Notes under the pieces: generated by a model
What the model saw: the letters and a program-made list of their open reading frames with translations, nothing else
Databases searched by the model: none
Told to the model about the DNA's origin: nothing
Shown here: positions 36,922 to 44,869 of the stretch, piece after piece
How positions within the stretch are numbered: the stretch's first letter is position 1
Layout: every line of letters begins with the position of its first letter
From: Streptomyces albogriseolus
GTDB lineage: Bacteria; Actinomycetota; Actinomycetes; Streptomycetales; Streptomycetaceae
DNA length: 64,000 nt
Reading direction: 5' to 3'
Assembly (NCBI GenBank): GCA_014650475.1
Contig: BMVA01000015.1
Span: 143,345 to 207,344 of the forward strand
Translations under genes and position numbers: made by a program

Positions 36922-37458
36922 CTAGGGCAGGCATTCCCAGAACGGCCCGGCAGGCGCCCGGTTGCGCGCACACAACGTCACGTCCCTCCCCTTGAGATAG
37001 TCCAGCAGCCACTCACCGAACGTCATCTCGTACAGGGTCCAGGCCGGACTGTCGAACTCCTGGACCACGACGCGCCAGGGCGACGAAGGGCCCTCGGGAA
37101 CGCACAGGAAGACCGCCTCACCCGTCGTGGCCGTCGCCACCGGTATCAGCTCCCCGGGGCCGCCGCCCACGGGACCGGGCAGGAACTCCGCCATGTCCTC
37201 ATCCCGCCAGAGCTCGAGATCGTCCTTGATGGCGTCGCTCAGACTGTGCAGCAGGTGCCGTGCGGGGTGCTTCAGATACAACTGCCCGTTGATCGTGACC
37301 GACCCGTAGGCGTCCACGATCTCCCGGAAGTCCGCGGGGAACGCGACACCGAGCTCCCGCTCCAGGTCCTCCCACGGAGCCGGATCGTCCCAGTTGAAGC
37401 GGGGCTCGCCCAGCAGGCCACGGATATCGGAAAGGGTCACCGCGACGGGGCTCCTCAT
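36922..37458 (-). CDS. SUKH (SMI1/KNR4) family immunity-like protein
   Basis: 178 aa. SUKH features are seen at WEDLERELGVAFPADFREIVDAYGSVTI (outlined by LGVAFPADF and VDAYGS) and in the later beta-strands with VFLCVPEG and WRVVVQEF. Bacterial SUKH proteins are common immunity proteins against nuclease toxins of polymorphic toxin systems. Its ATG overlaps the stop of the upstream gene by four bases (ATGA), so the two are translated together. That upstream partner is not a recognisable toxin, so this may be an orphan immunity gene or part of another process. Confidence 0.78.
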   Translation of the reverse strand: MRSPVAVTLSDIRGLLGEPRFNWDDPAPWEDLERELGVAFPADFREIVDAYGSVTINGQLYLKHPARHLLHSLSDAIKDDLELWRDEDMAEFLPGPVGGGPGELIPVATATTGEAVFLCVPEGPSSPWRVVVQEFDSPAWTLYEMTFGEWLLDYLKGRDVTLCARNRAPAGPFWECLP

Positions 37459-38174
37459 GCGGTTGTCTCCAGTGGGTCGGCCGGCCGCAGTTCCCGATCA
37501 CTGCGCGTGGCGTGATCGTAGGCCCGTGCACCGACACAGTGCCGTCGCCCAGAACGATCCGGGCGCGGGAAGCGGGCGCGCACGGCGTCGACGCAGGTGT
37601 CGCGGGACGTGGGTCCGCCGAAGCGGAGACGGTCGTAGGGCGTGAACGCCGGTTCCAGGGCGTCGAGCTCGTCGACCAGGGCGTGCAGCCGCTCGGACCA
37701 CCGCACCGAACCGGCGTCCGGCTCGTCCATCGCGGCGCCGATCGCGGCCGTCAGCTGGTCCTTCCGCCGGATGGTGGCCGGGGTCACCGAGTGCAGGCAC
37801 ACGTACTGCCCGCTGAGATACGCGTCCCACTCCGCCTTCCCGGCGACCGGGTCGTCCCAGTGAGCGGTGAACCACGCTTCGAGCAGGTCCACGCCGCCGG
37901 CCTCGTCGGCGAGCGCGAACAGGTCGGCCGGCACCATCTCGGCACCGTCGGACCGCAGATATCCCGGAAGCGGGAGACGCCCCTCCAGCATCAGTCGACG
38001 CACCACATCGGCGTCGCGGCCCTGTACCGCGCACAGCTCCTCCAAGACGACGAACTGCGCGCTGACGTAGGCGTCGTCCGCAGCGGTCATCGGATGGTCC
38101 CCGTTGACCTCCCGGAACCGCTCGGCGAGCCGCTGCTTCAGATCCGTTTCCGGCACGGGAAACCTCCAGGTCAC
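37455..38174 (-). CDS. DUF6058-like protein
   Basis: 239 aa, soluble, no signal peptide. It has features I associate with DUF6058: LPLPGYLRSDGAEMVPADL, AWFTAHWDD, WDAYLSGQYVCLHSVTPATI, and PYDRLRFGGPTSRDTCVDAV. No catalytic motif is apparent. An N-terminal segment (DAYVSAQFVVLEELCAVQGRD) may be a helical DNA-binding-like module. It is translationally coupled to the SUKH gene downstream. Function unknown; the family name is from memory. Confidence 0.7.
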   Translation of the reverse strand: MTWRFPVPETDLKQRLAERFREVNGDHPMTAADDAYVSAQFVVLEELCAVQGRDADVVRRLMLEGRLPLPGYLRSDGAEMVPADLFALADEAGGVDLLEAWFTAHWDDPVAGKAEWDAYLSGQYVCLHSVTPATIRRKDQLTAAIGAAMDEPDAGSVRWSERLHALVDELDALEPAFTPYDRLRFGGPTSRDTCVDAVRARFPRPDRSGRRHCVGARAYDHATRSDRELRPADPLETTA

Positions 38175-38256
38175 GAGCGCGAGCCACTCCCGCGCGGGGA
38201 CTCGGCACGCTACGGGCCGGACGCTTCGGCGCTCGCCGAACTGTGGACGGAGCCCC

Positions 38257-38880
38257 TCACGTGGACAGACGGGGCGCCGGCGGCAGCGGAGTTGCCGCCT
38301 CCGGCGCCGGTGCCGCGCGGAAGGCCTCGATCACGTACGCCGCGTAGCGGCGAGAAGCGGCGGCCCTCGCCTCGCGCGGCGTGTCCTGGAGTCCCCGGTG
38401 GGCCATCAGGACCAGCACCAGGTCGTCGACGACGAAGTCCGGCCGGAGCCGGCCCGTCTTCCGTGCGCCGCGCGCCAGCTCGGCCACCGCGCGCAGCGTC
38501 CGCTCCCGGTCCGCCGCGAAGTCCATCGCCTCCGGGAACGCCGTCATGAACGCGTCCGCGAAGCCCCGGCTGTGGGCGTGCAGTTCGCAGATCCGCTCGA
38601 TCAAGGTGCGGAAGCCGTGCCACGGGTCCGGGTCCGCGAGCGCGTCCCGGACGGCCGCGTGGCAGGCGCGCCGCTGCTCCGCGAAGGTCTCCGCCAGCAG
38701 GTCCCGCTTGGCCGGGAAGTGCCGGTACAGCGTGGCGGGGCCGACCCCCGCACGCCGCGCGACCTCCCGCATCGGCGCGCCCAGGCCCTCCTCGCCGAAC
38801 ACGGTGCGCGCCGCCTCCAGGATGCGCGCGCGGTTGTCGCGGGCGTCGGAACGGACGGGGTGAGGCACTTCGGTGGTCAT
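38257..38880 (-). CDS. TetR family transcriptional regulator
   Basis: 207 aa. The helix-turn-helix is in residues about 15-65: DNRARILEAARTVFGEEG, APMREVARRAGVGPATLYRH and FPAKRDLLAE. The C-terminal ligand domain is variable. It is divergent from a quinone oxidoreductase-like gene with only 80 bp between, the classic arrangement for a TetR repressor and its target. GAGAG precedes the ATG. Confidence 0.9.
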   Translation of the reverse strand: MTTEVPHPVRSDARDNRARILEAARTVFGEEGLGAPMREVARRAGVGPATLYRHFPAKRDLLAETFAEQRRACHAAVRDALADPDPWHGFRTLIERICELHAHSRGFADAFMTAFPEAMDFAADRERTLRAVAELARGARKTGRLRPDFVVDDLVLVLMAHRGLQDTPREARAAASRRYAAYVIEAFRAAPAPEAATPLPPAPRLST

Positions 38881-38960
38881 CGTCTCTCACTTCGGTCGAG
38901 CGGACGGGGGCGCCCGTTACGTTCCGACGGCGGTACTGCCACCGACCTTAAGGAGCAGAG

Positions 38961-39926
38961 ATGAAAGCCGTGGTGATCCGCGCGTTCGGAGCGCCCGCAG
39001 GGCTGGAGGTCGTCGACCTTCCCGCGCCCGTTCCCGGACCGGGGCAGGTGGTCGTCGCCACCGAGGCGATCGGGGTGGGCGGCGTGGACGCCGTGATCCG
39101 CCGGGGCGCCCTCGCCGCCCACGGGTTCCGCGAGGGGCACCTCCTCGGCAGTGAGGTCGCGGGGACCGTCACGGCCGTGGGGGAGGGCGTGGACTCCTCC
39201 TGGACCGGGCGGCGGGTGTGGGCGTTCACCGGCCTGTCCGGCGGATACGCCGAGCGGGCCGTCGCCCGCGTCGAGGACGTCCTCGCGCTGCCCGACGGGC
39301 TGAGCGGAGCGGACGCGGTGACCCTGGGCGGCTCCGGGGCCGTCGCCCACTTCGCCCTGCGCAAGGCTCACTTCGCGCCCGGCGAGACCGTGCTCGTGCG
39401 CGGGGCGGCGGGAAGCATCGGGATCACGGCGGTCCAGCTCGCGGCCCGGAGCGGCGCGGGCGCCGTGGCGGTCACCACCTCGTCCGGGGAGCGGGGCGCC
39501 CGGCTGCGGGAGCTGAGCGCCACCCATGTTCTCGACCGCTCGGGCAAAAGCGCCGACCCGGACGCGCCGACCGGCTTCGACGTCGTGATCGACGTCGTCG
39601 GCGGGCCCGGACTGCCGGACGCCCTTGACGCGCTGCACGCCGACGGGCGGTACGTGCTGGTCGGCGTCGTCGGCGGGCAGCCGCCGGAGGACTTCGGCAT
39701 GCGGCTGGTGCACGGCTTCCGCAAGTCCCTGACGTTCGCCACGTTCAGCGCCGACACCGTGCCCGGCCCCGACCGTCAGGCCGTCCGCGCGGAACAGTTC
39801 GCCGAGGCCGCGCGCGGGGAGCTGCGCACCGTCGTGCACGACGTGCTGCCGCTGGACCGGGCGGCGGACGCCCACCGCGCGATGGACGCGGGGGAGGTGT
39901 TCGGCCGGGTGGTGCTCACACCCTGA
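38961..39926 (+). CDS. Quinone oxidoreductase-like MDR enzyme (NADPH-dependent)
   Basis: 321 aa, a medium-chain reductase without the zinc cysteines, as in the QOR group. The N-terminal GroES-like domain has LGSEVAGTVTAVGEGVD. The nucleotide fold has VRGAAGSIGITAVQLAA (about 145-161). It likely reduces quinones or enones using NADPH. AAGGAGCAG supports the ATG. The neighbouring divergent TetR gene probably controls it, perhaps in response to the same electrophile. Confidence 0.88.
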   Translation: MKAVVIRAFGAPAGLEVVDLPAPVPGPGQVVVATEAIGVGGVDAVIRRGALAAHGFREGHLLGSEVAGTVTAVGEGVDSSWTGRRVWAFTGLSGGYAERAVARVEDVLALPDGLSGADAVTLGGSGAVAHFALRKAHFAPGETVLVRGAAGSIGITAVQLAARSGAGAVAVTTSSGERGARLRELSATHVLDRSGKSADPDAPTGFDVVIDVVGGPGLPDALDALHADGRYVLVGVVGGQPPEDFGMRLVHGFRKSLTFATFSADTVPGPDRQAVRAEQFAEAARGELRTVVHDVLPLDRAADAHRAMDAGEVFGRVVLTP

Positions 39927-40168
39927 GCCGGGACGTGAGGGGGCGCCCGGCACACGCCGCTCTGCGGGGGCGCGCGAGCGTGTGACCTCCGGTGCTGACA
40001 GGACCGTCTCCCCCGCGCCGCGCGCCGGTTCGGGCACCGCGCGCTCCCGCATGCCCCCTGTGGCACTGCGCACGTCCGTGAATGGTGACGCTTCCGGGAG
40101 CGGATCCGCTGGGCTTCGTGGGGAACGGGTGAACGTTCTCCCCGATTCCGGCGGAACGGAGTGGTCCC

Positions 40169-40600
40169 GTGAGCGACGTGGGCGAACACCTGATGCACGC
40201 GGAGGAGATGCGGGCGCGTGCTGCTGCCTTCGTCGGGCAGGCCACCGCCGGCAACCGGCTCCCCCTGGACTACTCCGAGGCCAGCCTCCGCCTCGTCGAC
40301 TTCCTGATCGACGGACTGCGCAAGCACGGAGCGGACGAGGCCCGGGTGAGCGGTGTGCTGGCGGGGCTCGGAGCGTACGTGGGAGAGGTGCTGGTCCGCC
40401 GGGCCGGCGCGACCTGGGTCGACTTCGACGCCGACCAGCGGGCCTACTTCGTGCAGCCGGTCGGCGTGCGGATGCCGGACGGGCGGGTGTGGAGCCCTCT
40501 CGGCAAGGTCCGCAACTGCTTCGAGGCGGGCAGCCGGCGCGAGTCGCTGCGCACCTTCTACCTGACCCTGCACGGCCGGTCCCGGCGGACCGCGGGCTGA
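40169..40600 (+). CDS. Conserved hypothetical protein (possibly DUF3806-like)
   Basis: 143 aa, GTG start. Residues about 35-140 contain LRLVDFLIDGL, LGAYVGEVLVRRAGATWVDF and SPLGKVRNCFEAGSR with SLRTFYLTL. This pattern (helical start, Gly-Ala-Tyr-x-Gly-Glu-Val, then a short beta region) recalls DUF3806 proteins, which is tentative. No active-site motif is visible. Upstream at 40122-40136 a GAACG-N6-CGTTC inverted repeat could be regulatory. Confidence 0.65.
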   Translation: MSDVGEHLMHAEEMRARAAAFVGQATAGNRLPLDYSEASLRLVDFLIDGLRKHGADEARVSGVLAGLGAYVGEVLVRRAGATWVDFDADQRAYFVQPVGVRMPDGRVWSPLGKVRNCFEAGSRRESLRTFYLTLHGRSRRTAG

Positions 40601-40749
40601 CCGGCCGCATGTGAACCACGGGTGCACGAACCGTGGTTGTTCGTCGAGGATCCGTGTTCCTCGCCGCCCGGGGCACAACCCCCGACCCACCGCGACGGTC
40701 ATGCGTGCGGCCCCCCACGCCTCACCCTGTCCCAGAGACTGGAGCACTC

Positions 40750-42225
40750 TTGCGCACACGCACCCTGGCCGCAGCCCTGGCCGTCGCCACGGCGGCCGCG
40801 GGCCTGTCCCTCGCCCTCGCCCCCACGGCGAGCGCGGCCACCTCCGTGCCCGACGACTTCAACGGCGACGGCGTCGCCGACCTCGTCGTGGCCACACCCC
40901 ACGCGCCCGTCGACGGTCGCGTCAACGCCGGTTCGGTCAGTGTCCTGTACGGCTCCCCGGACGGCGTCTCGCCCGGCCGTTCGACGACCCTCACCCAGAA
41001 CTCCCCGGGCGTCCCCGGGGACGCCGGCTCGCACTCCCTGTTCGGGGCCACGCACGCAAGTGGCGACCTGGACGCCGACGGTTACGCCGACCTCGTCGTC
41101 GGCGCGCCGGGCGAAGCGGTGCGCTACAGCGGCGGCTACGGCACGCTCACCGTGCTGTGGGGCGGCCCGAGCGGCCTGACCGGCGACGGCATCTCGATGG
41201 TGAGCCCGTACGCCGCCAACGAGTGGATGTCCGAGGAGGACTACGGCAAGAAGGTCGTCGTCGCCGACCTGGACGGTGACGGCGTCCCGCAGATCGCCAC
41301 GCTCAGCCGCACCAACCTGTGGGCGTACGACGACCTGGCGGGCCGCACGGCGCCCACCGACGTGGCGCGCTTCTACAACTACAACGCCTACATACAGCCG
41401 CGCACCCTCACCACCGCCGACTTCACCGGCGCCGGACGCGCCCAGCTCGTCGTCACCGGGGGCGAGAACTGCGGCGGGACGACGGGCGGCTGCCAGCACA
41501 CCGCCGTCTACACGTGGAGCGACAGCGGGTTGCAGGAGGCCTGGCTGCCGGACCCCGGCGACGTCTCGGGTACGAACGAGGCGCCCACCGTCTCGACGGC
41601 CGCCGGTGACGTCGACGGCGACGGCTACGCCGACCTCGTCACCGGCCACGTCCCCGCGTCGGCGACCACCACGGGCGAGTACTCGGACGCCGCGGGCTTC
41701 GTCCACGTCCGCTACGGCAGCGCGGACGGCCTCGGCGCCCACCGCACCGCCACCCTCGACGCCCCGGGCGGCCGGGCCGGTGACAACGTCGGCGCGTCCG
41801 TCGCGGTCGGCGACGTCACGGGCGACGGCTACGCCGACGTGGTGGCCGGGGCGCCGGGCGCGACGGTCCGCGGCGTGCCGGGCACCGGCGCGGCGGTCCT
41901 GCTGCGGGGCTCGGCCACCGGCCTGACCGAAACCGACGCCCAGGTGGTCCACCAGGCCACCGACGGCGTGCCCGGCACGGCGGAGACGGACGACTGGTTC
42001 GGCTCCGCCGTGGACCTCACCGACCTCGACGGCGACGGCATGGCGGACGTCACGATCGCGGCGAAGGGCGAGGACGTCCTCGCCGGGTCGGTACGCGACG
42101 GCGCCGACTGGGTGCTGCGCGGCTCGGCGGCCGGCCTGACCACGGCCGGCGCGACCTCGTTCAGCGCGCAGGACGTCGGCCTCACCGCCCCGGACGCCGA
42201 GTTCGGCTCGGTCCTGGGCGGCTGA
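40750..42225 (+). CDS. Secreted FG-GAP repeat protein (integrin-alpha-like propeller)
   Basis: 491 aa. A TTG start lies five bases after GGAG. The signal peptide (LRTRTLAAALAVATAAAG... to ASAA, about 1-28) is followed by FG-GAP/VCBS repeats with calcium-type DxDxDG loops: DFNGDGVADLVV, DLDADGYADLVVGAPGE, DLDGDGVPQIATL, DVDGDGYADLVTG, DVTGDGYADVVAGAPGA and DLDGDGMADVTIA. These make a seven-bladed propeller stabilised by calcium. It is probably extracellular, with an unknown ligand. A strong terminator follows. The in-frame upstream extension to 40633 has no signal-peptide logic and was excluded. Confidence 0.88.
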   Translation: MRTRTLAAALAVATAAAGLSLALAPTASAATSVPDDFNGDGVADLVVATPHAPVDGRVNAGSVSVLYGSPDGVSPGRSTTLTQNSPGVPGDAGSHSLFGATHASGDLDADGYADLVVGAPGEAVRYSGGYGTLTVLWGGPSGLTGDGISMVSPYAANEWMSEEDYGKKVVVADLDGDGVPQIATLSRTNLWAYDDLAGRTAPTDVARFYNYNAYIQPRTLTTADFTGAGRAQLVVTGGENCGGTTGGCQHTAVYTWSDSGLQEAWLPDPGDVSGTNEAPTVSTAAGDVDGDGYADLVTGHVPASATTTGEYSDAAGFVHVRYGSADGLGAHRTATLDAPGGRAGDNVGASVAVGDVTGDGYADVVAGAPGATVRGVPGTGAAVLLRGSATGLTETDAQVVHQATDGVPGTAETDDWFGSAVDLTDLDGDGMADVTIAAKGEDVLAGSVRDGADWVLRGSAAGLTTAGATSFSAQDVGLTAPDAEFGSVLGG

Positions 42226-42252
42226 CCCTCCCCCCGCATCGCGGCGTGAGGG

Positions 42253-42286
42253 ACGGCTACCGCGGGTCGCGGCCCGCGGTAGCCGT
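42253..42286. terminator. Bidirectional terminator overlapping the end of the HATPase gene
   Basis: Perfect 14-bp stem (42253-42266 with 42273-42286) between two convergent genes. It includes the last codons and stop of the minus-strand HATPase gene. Confidence 0.8.
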
Positions 42287-42709
42287 ACGACCGGGCCCTC
42301 CGACGGACACCACGGGCACCACGGGCACCGCGCCGCCGCCCGGACCCGCCTCCAGCTCGCACCACACGGTCTTGCCGCGGCCGGGCCCGTGTGCCACGCC
42401 CCACCTGGCCGCCAGCGCGTCCAGCAGCGCCAGCCCCCGCCCCGACTCCTCGTCGGCGCCCACCGACGCCCGCAGGACGGGCAGCGCACGCGGGTCGGGA
42501 TCGCTCACCTCCAGGCGCGTGCGCCCGCCGTCGTCGCACCACACCCGGACGGTGACGGGGACACCCTCCCCGAGGTGCTGGACCACGTTCGTGACGAGCT
42601 CGCTCGCGCAGAGCTGGACGTCGGCGCCGTACGCGCGGAGGGCACGGCGTACGCCGGACACCTCGGCCGGTGTCGCGAGCAGTTCCAGCGTCGTCGCCGG
42701 TGGCATCAC
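42257..42709 (-). CDS. Anti-sigma-type histidine kinase-like ATPase (AbaA/SpoIIAB type)
   Basis: 150 aa. A GHKL ATPase fold with the N box CASELVTNVVQH (Glu37, Asn41), the G1 region LEVSDPDPRALP (Asp70) and GRGLALL (90-96). The long C-terminal tail is Gly/Pro/Val-rich. These stand-alone HATPase proteins are widespread in Streptomyces and resemble RsbW/SpoIIAB anti-sigma kinases. One well known example lies beside whiJ-like and abaA-like genes. The ATG overlaps the upstream small gene by four bases. The DUF5753 regulator is divergent, so the block looks like a whiJ/abaA-type developmental module. Confidence 0.82.
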   Translation of the reverse strand: MMPPATTLELLATPAEVSGVRRALRAYGADVQLCASELVTNVVQHLGEGVPVTVRVWCDDGGRTRLEVSDPDPRALPVLRASVGADEESGRGLALLDALAARWGVAHGPGRGKTVWCELEAGPGGGAVPVVPVVSVGGPGRTATAGRDPR

Positions 42710-42909
42710 GCGGCCCCCTTACGGAGGGCGGCGGTGAGGGCCTGGGCGGTCAGGAGGTTGCAGTTGCCGAGCGCGATCAAGGGCCGGACGGGGCAACGGG
42801 AGGCGAAGGCCGGGAGGCCGACGCCGAGGGACGGCAGCGTGATGCCGTGCGCGGCGAGCGCCGCCCGCAACTCCTCGGTGCAGGCGTCGGCTTCGGTGGG
42901 GCTGTGCAT
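42706..42909 (-). CDS. Small protein of a whiJ-like locus
   Basis: 67 aa. Begins MHSPTEADACTEELRAALAAHG and includes TLPSLGVGLPAFAS and LIALGNCNLLTAQALTAALR. It is translationally coupled (ATGA overlap) to the HATPase gene and divergent from the XRE regulator. Small proteins like this accompany HATPase/DUF397 modules in Streptomyces. Their function is unknown. No strong ribosome binding site is seen, so a leaderless or reinitiation start is possible. Confidence 0.65.
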   Translation of the reverse strand: MHSPTEADACTEELRAALAAHGITLPSLGVGLPAFASRCPVRPLIALGNCNLLTAQALTAALRKGAA

Positions 42910-43067
42910 GGGGGTTCACACCTTCCAGTGCGCTGTGTGACGAACCGCTTACACTGTGCCGCCGGTCGGCGTAGCGTGACAGACCTTCGGCATCCCGGCC
43001 CTGAACTGCACGTTTGCGGTGCGGGAAGGGGGAGCGGGCGGTAACGGCAACCCATGGACGGTGAACG

Positions 43068-43922
43068 ATGGGGCAGCGCAAGGACATCGACGGCTCGACG
43101 GGCGTCCCGACCTTCTACGGCAGCGAACTGCGCTGGAAGCGGGAGGAAGCGGGGCTCACCCTCCAGCAGTTGGTCGAGGGCAGCTTCTACGGCCCGAGCC
43201 ATCTCAGCGAGATCGAGCGGGGGACGCGCCGGATGCCGGCGGAACTGGCCGAGCACGTGGACAAGGTGCTCGGCACGGACGGCTTCTTCCGGCGCCGGTG
43301 CGAGGACGTGCGGCGGGCGAAGCGGCGGGGGCACGCGAGCTATTTCGAGCGGGTGCTGGAGGCGGAGAAGCACGCGGAGACCATCGAGGAGTGGTGTCCG
43401 ACGCTGATTCCGGGGTTGTTGCAGACGGAGGCGTATGCGCGGGCGGTGGTGAGGGCGACCCACCCGCTGGCACCGGATGAGGAGGTGGAGGAGAAGGCCA
43501 CCGCTCGTCTGGCACGAGCCCGTCTCTTCGAGGAGAACCACAAGACCCCGGTGTACTGGGCCATCCTGTCCGAGTCCCTGCTCCGCCAGCCGATCGTTCC
43601 GCCGGACCAGGCAGCCGAACAGTGGGAGCACATCGCAGGGTTGGCACGGCGGCATCGCATCGTTCCCCAGATCCTTCCGTGGAACTGCGGCGCGCACCCG
43701 TTCATGCTGGGTACTGCCAAGATCATGACGTTCCCCGATGCGCCACCGCTGGTCTACACAGAGGCGCTGCACAGCGGGGACACCATCGACGATCCGAGCC
43801 TCGTGAAGGAGTACCGAAGGTCGTACGATCTGCTCAGGGCCGCCGCACTGCCACCGGAGGCGTCCCTGGCCCTGATCGAGCGAGCGGCTGAGGATGGCAG
43901 AAATGGCAAGCAACACGATTGA
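43068..43922 (+). CDS. XRE-family regulator with DUF5753 (WhiJ/Scr1-like)
   Basis: 284 aa. N-terminal helix-turn-helix (about 17-70): LRWKREEAGLTLQQLVEGSF, YGPSHLSEIERGTRRMP. The DUF5753 domain (about 100-275) has the typical WCPTLIPGLLQTEAYARAV, ARLARARLF, WAILSESLLRQPI and VPQILPWNCGAHPFMLG. Such regulators are partnered with DUF397 proteins, as here, where the DUF397 gene overlaps its 3' end. WhiJ in S. coelicolor is the best studied; it represses development unless relieved by its small partner. DNA targets here are unknown. Confidence 0.88.
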   Translation: MGQRKDIDGSTGVPTFYGSELRWKREEAGLTLQQLVEGSFYGPSHLSEIERGTRRMPAELAEHVDKVLGTDGFFRRRCEDVRRAKRRGHASYFERVLEAEKHAETIEEWCPTLIPGLLQTEAYARAVVRATHPLAPDEEVEEKATARLARARLFEENHKTPVYWAILSESLLRQPIVPPDQAAEQWEHIAGLARRHRIVPQILPWNCGAHPFMLGTAKIMTFPDAPPLVYTEALHSGDTIDDPSLVKEYRRSYDLLRAAALPPEASLALIERAAEDGRNGKQHD

Positions 43923-44178
43923 CTTGAGCACGGCCCTCTGGCGTAAGAGCACCTACAGCAACGGCAGCGGCGGCGACTGCGTCGAGGTAGCCGAGGCCTT
44001 CCCCGGCGCCGCCCGCTGGCGCAAGAGCACCTACAGCAATGGCGACGGCGGCGACTGCCTCGAAGTCTGCGACGCCCACACCGCCGTCGTCCCCGTCCGC
44101 GACTCCAAGGTCCCCCACGGCCCGGTCCTCACCGTCACGGCCCAGGCGTGGACGTCGTTCGTCGCCTCCCTCAAGTGA
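43903..44178 (+). CDS. DUF397 protein with internal duplication
   Basis: 91 aa. DUF397 proteins are small partners of WhiJ-like regulators. The motif WRKSTYSNGSGGDCVEV appears at residues 13-29 and again as WRKSTYSNGDGGDCLEV at 39-55. The normal tail then follows (VPVRDSKVPHGPVLTVTAQAWTSFVASL). The start at 43903 is preferred because GAGGA lies nine bases upstream. It overlaps the regulator gene by 20 bases, so the two are co-expressed. A typical member has one copy of the repeated motif, so this gene has gained a unit. Confidence 0.85.
   Translation: MASNTIDLSTALWRKSTYSNGSGGDCVEVAEAFPGAARWRKSTYSNGDGGDCLEVCDAHTAVVPVRDSKVPHGPVLTVTAQAWTSFVASLK
43939..44067 (+). repeat. Tandem duplication in the DUF397 gene
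   Basis: Segments 43939-43989 and 44017-44067 encode nearly the same 17 residues and start 78 bases apart. The DNA copies differ mainly at third positions, so the duplication is not recent. Confidence 0.8.
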
Positions 44179-44185
44179 TCTGAAC

Positions 44186-44869
44186 TCAGTTCTGGTTCAC
44201 CGGGAAGACGGCCGCCGGGTCGCAACGCTGCGGGCAGGCCAGCAGGTAGACCTCGTTGCCGAGGAACAGGAGGTAGGCGTCGTCCCGGATGCTGTCGGGC
44301 TGCACCGGGGCCCCGGTGCGGACGCCGAACTCCCAGTTCTCCGGTACCTGGCAGACGAACGCCAACTCCGACCCGCACGCGCACCGGTAGTACTCGGGGG
44401 ACTGCGCCCAGGACGCCGTACCGCCCACCTTGAAATACGTGTCCTGGGCGGGCCGCAGGGTCAGGGGCAGAGCCCGCACGGCCGGTTCGGGCTCCGCCTC
44501 CGGGATCCCCGGGTCACGCTGGAGCAGCACCCGCCAGAAGGAGCCCGGGAACGGCGGCTGCGGAGCCTCCCAGAACCGGGGCACGAGGCGGCCGTCGGCC
44601 GTGACCGGGTCGGACGCCTCGTTGTGGTGCGCGCAGTGGAAGACCGACAGGTGTTCTCCGCCGAAGAACTCGATGTCCTCGGGCACATCCAGTTGGAAGA
44701 ACAGCGCCATCCGCTCGCCGCAGAAGCAGCGTGGCCACTCCTGGCCGTCGACGAAGTAGGGCCACCCGCCGACCGAGTTCCGGGCCGGCCGGTCCAGGGG
44801 CTCCGTACCGATCTCGATCCCGTACTCCGGGAGCGCAGGCCGCTCCTCCTCCAGTCCGTCCTGGCTCAC
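44186..44869 (-). CDS. DUF1963/YwqG-like protein coupled to a SUKH gene
   Basis: 227 aa. Its GTG overlaps the stop of the upstream SUKH gene by four bases (GTGA). Motifs: GWPYFVDGQEWPRCFCGERMALFFQLD, outlined by EWPRCFCG and MALFFQLD, then LSVFHCAHHNEAS with Cys/His residues, FWEAPQPPFPG, YYRCACGSELAFVCQVP and a last CPQRCDP. This looks like the YwqG/DUF1963 group, members of which are associated with polymorphic toxins and may bind metal. The exact family is a tentative recall. Confidence 0.65.
   Translation of the reverse strand: MSQDGLEEERPALPEYGIEIGTEPLDRPARNSVGGWPYFVDGQEWPRCFCGERMALFFQLDVPEDIEFFGGEHLSVFHCAHHNEASDPVTADGRLVPRFWEAPQPPFPGSFWRVLLQRDPGIPEAEPEPAVRALPLTLRPAQDTYFKVGGTASWAQSPEYYRCACGSELAFVCQVPENWEFGVRTGAPVQPDSIRDDAYLLFLGNEVYLLACPQRCDPAAVFPVNQN

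Noticed and set aside
40633-40749. GTG-type upstream start for the FG-GAP protein
   Set aside because: The extension is Arg/Pro-rich and would bury the signal peptide 40 residues inside the protein.
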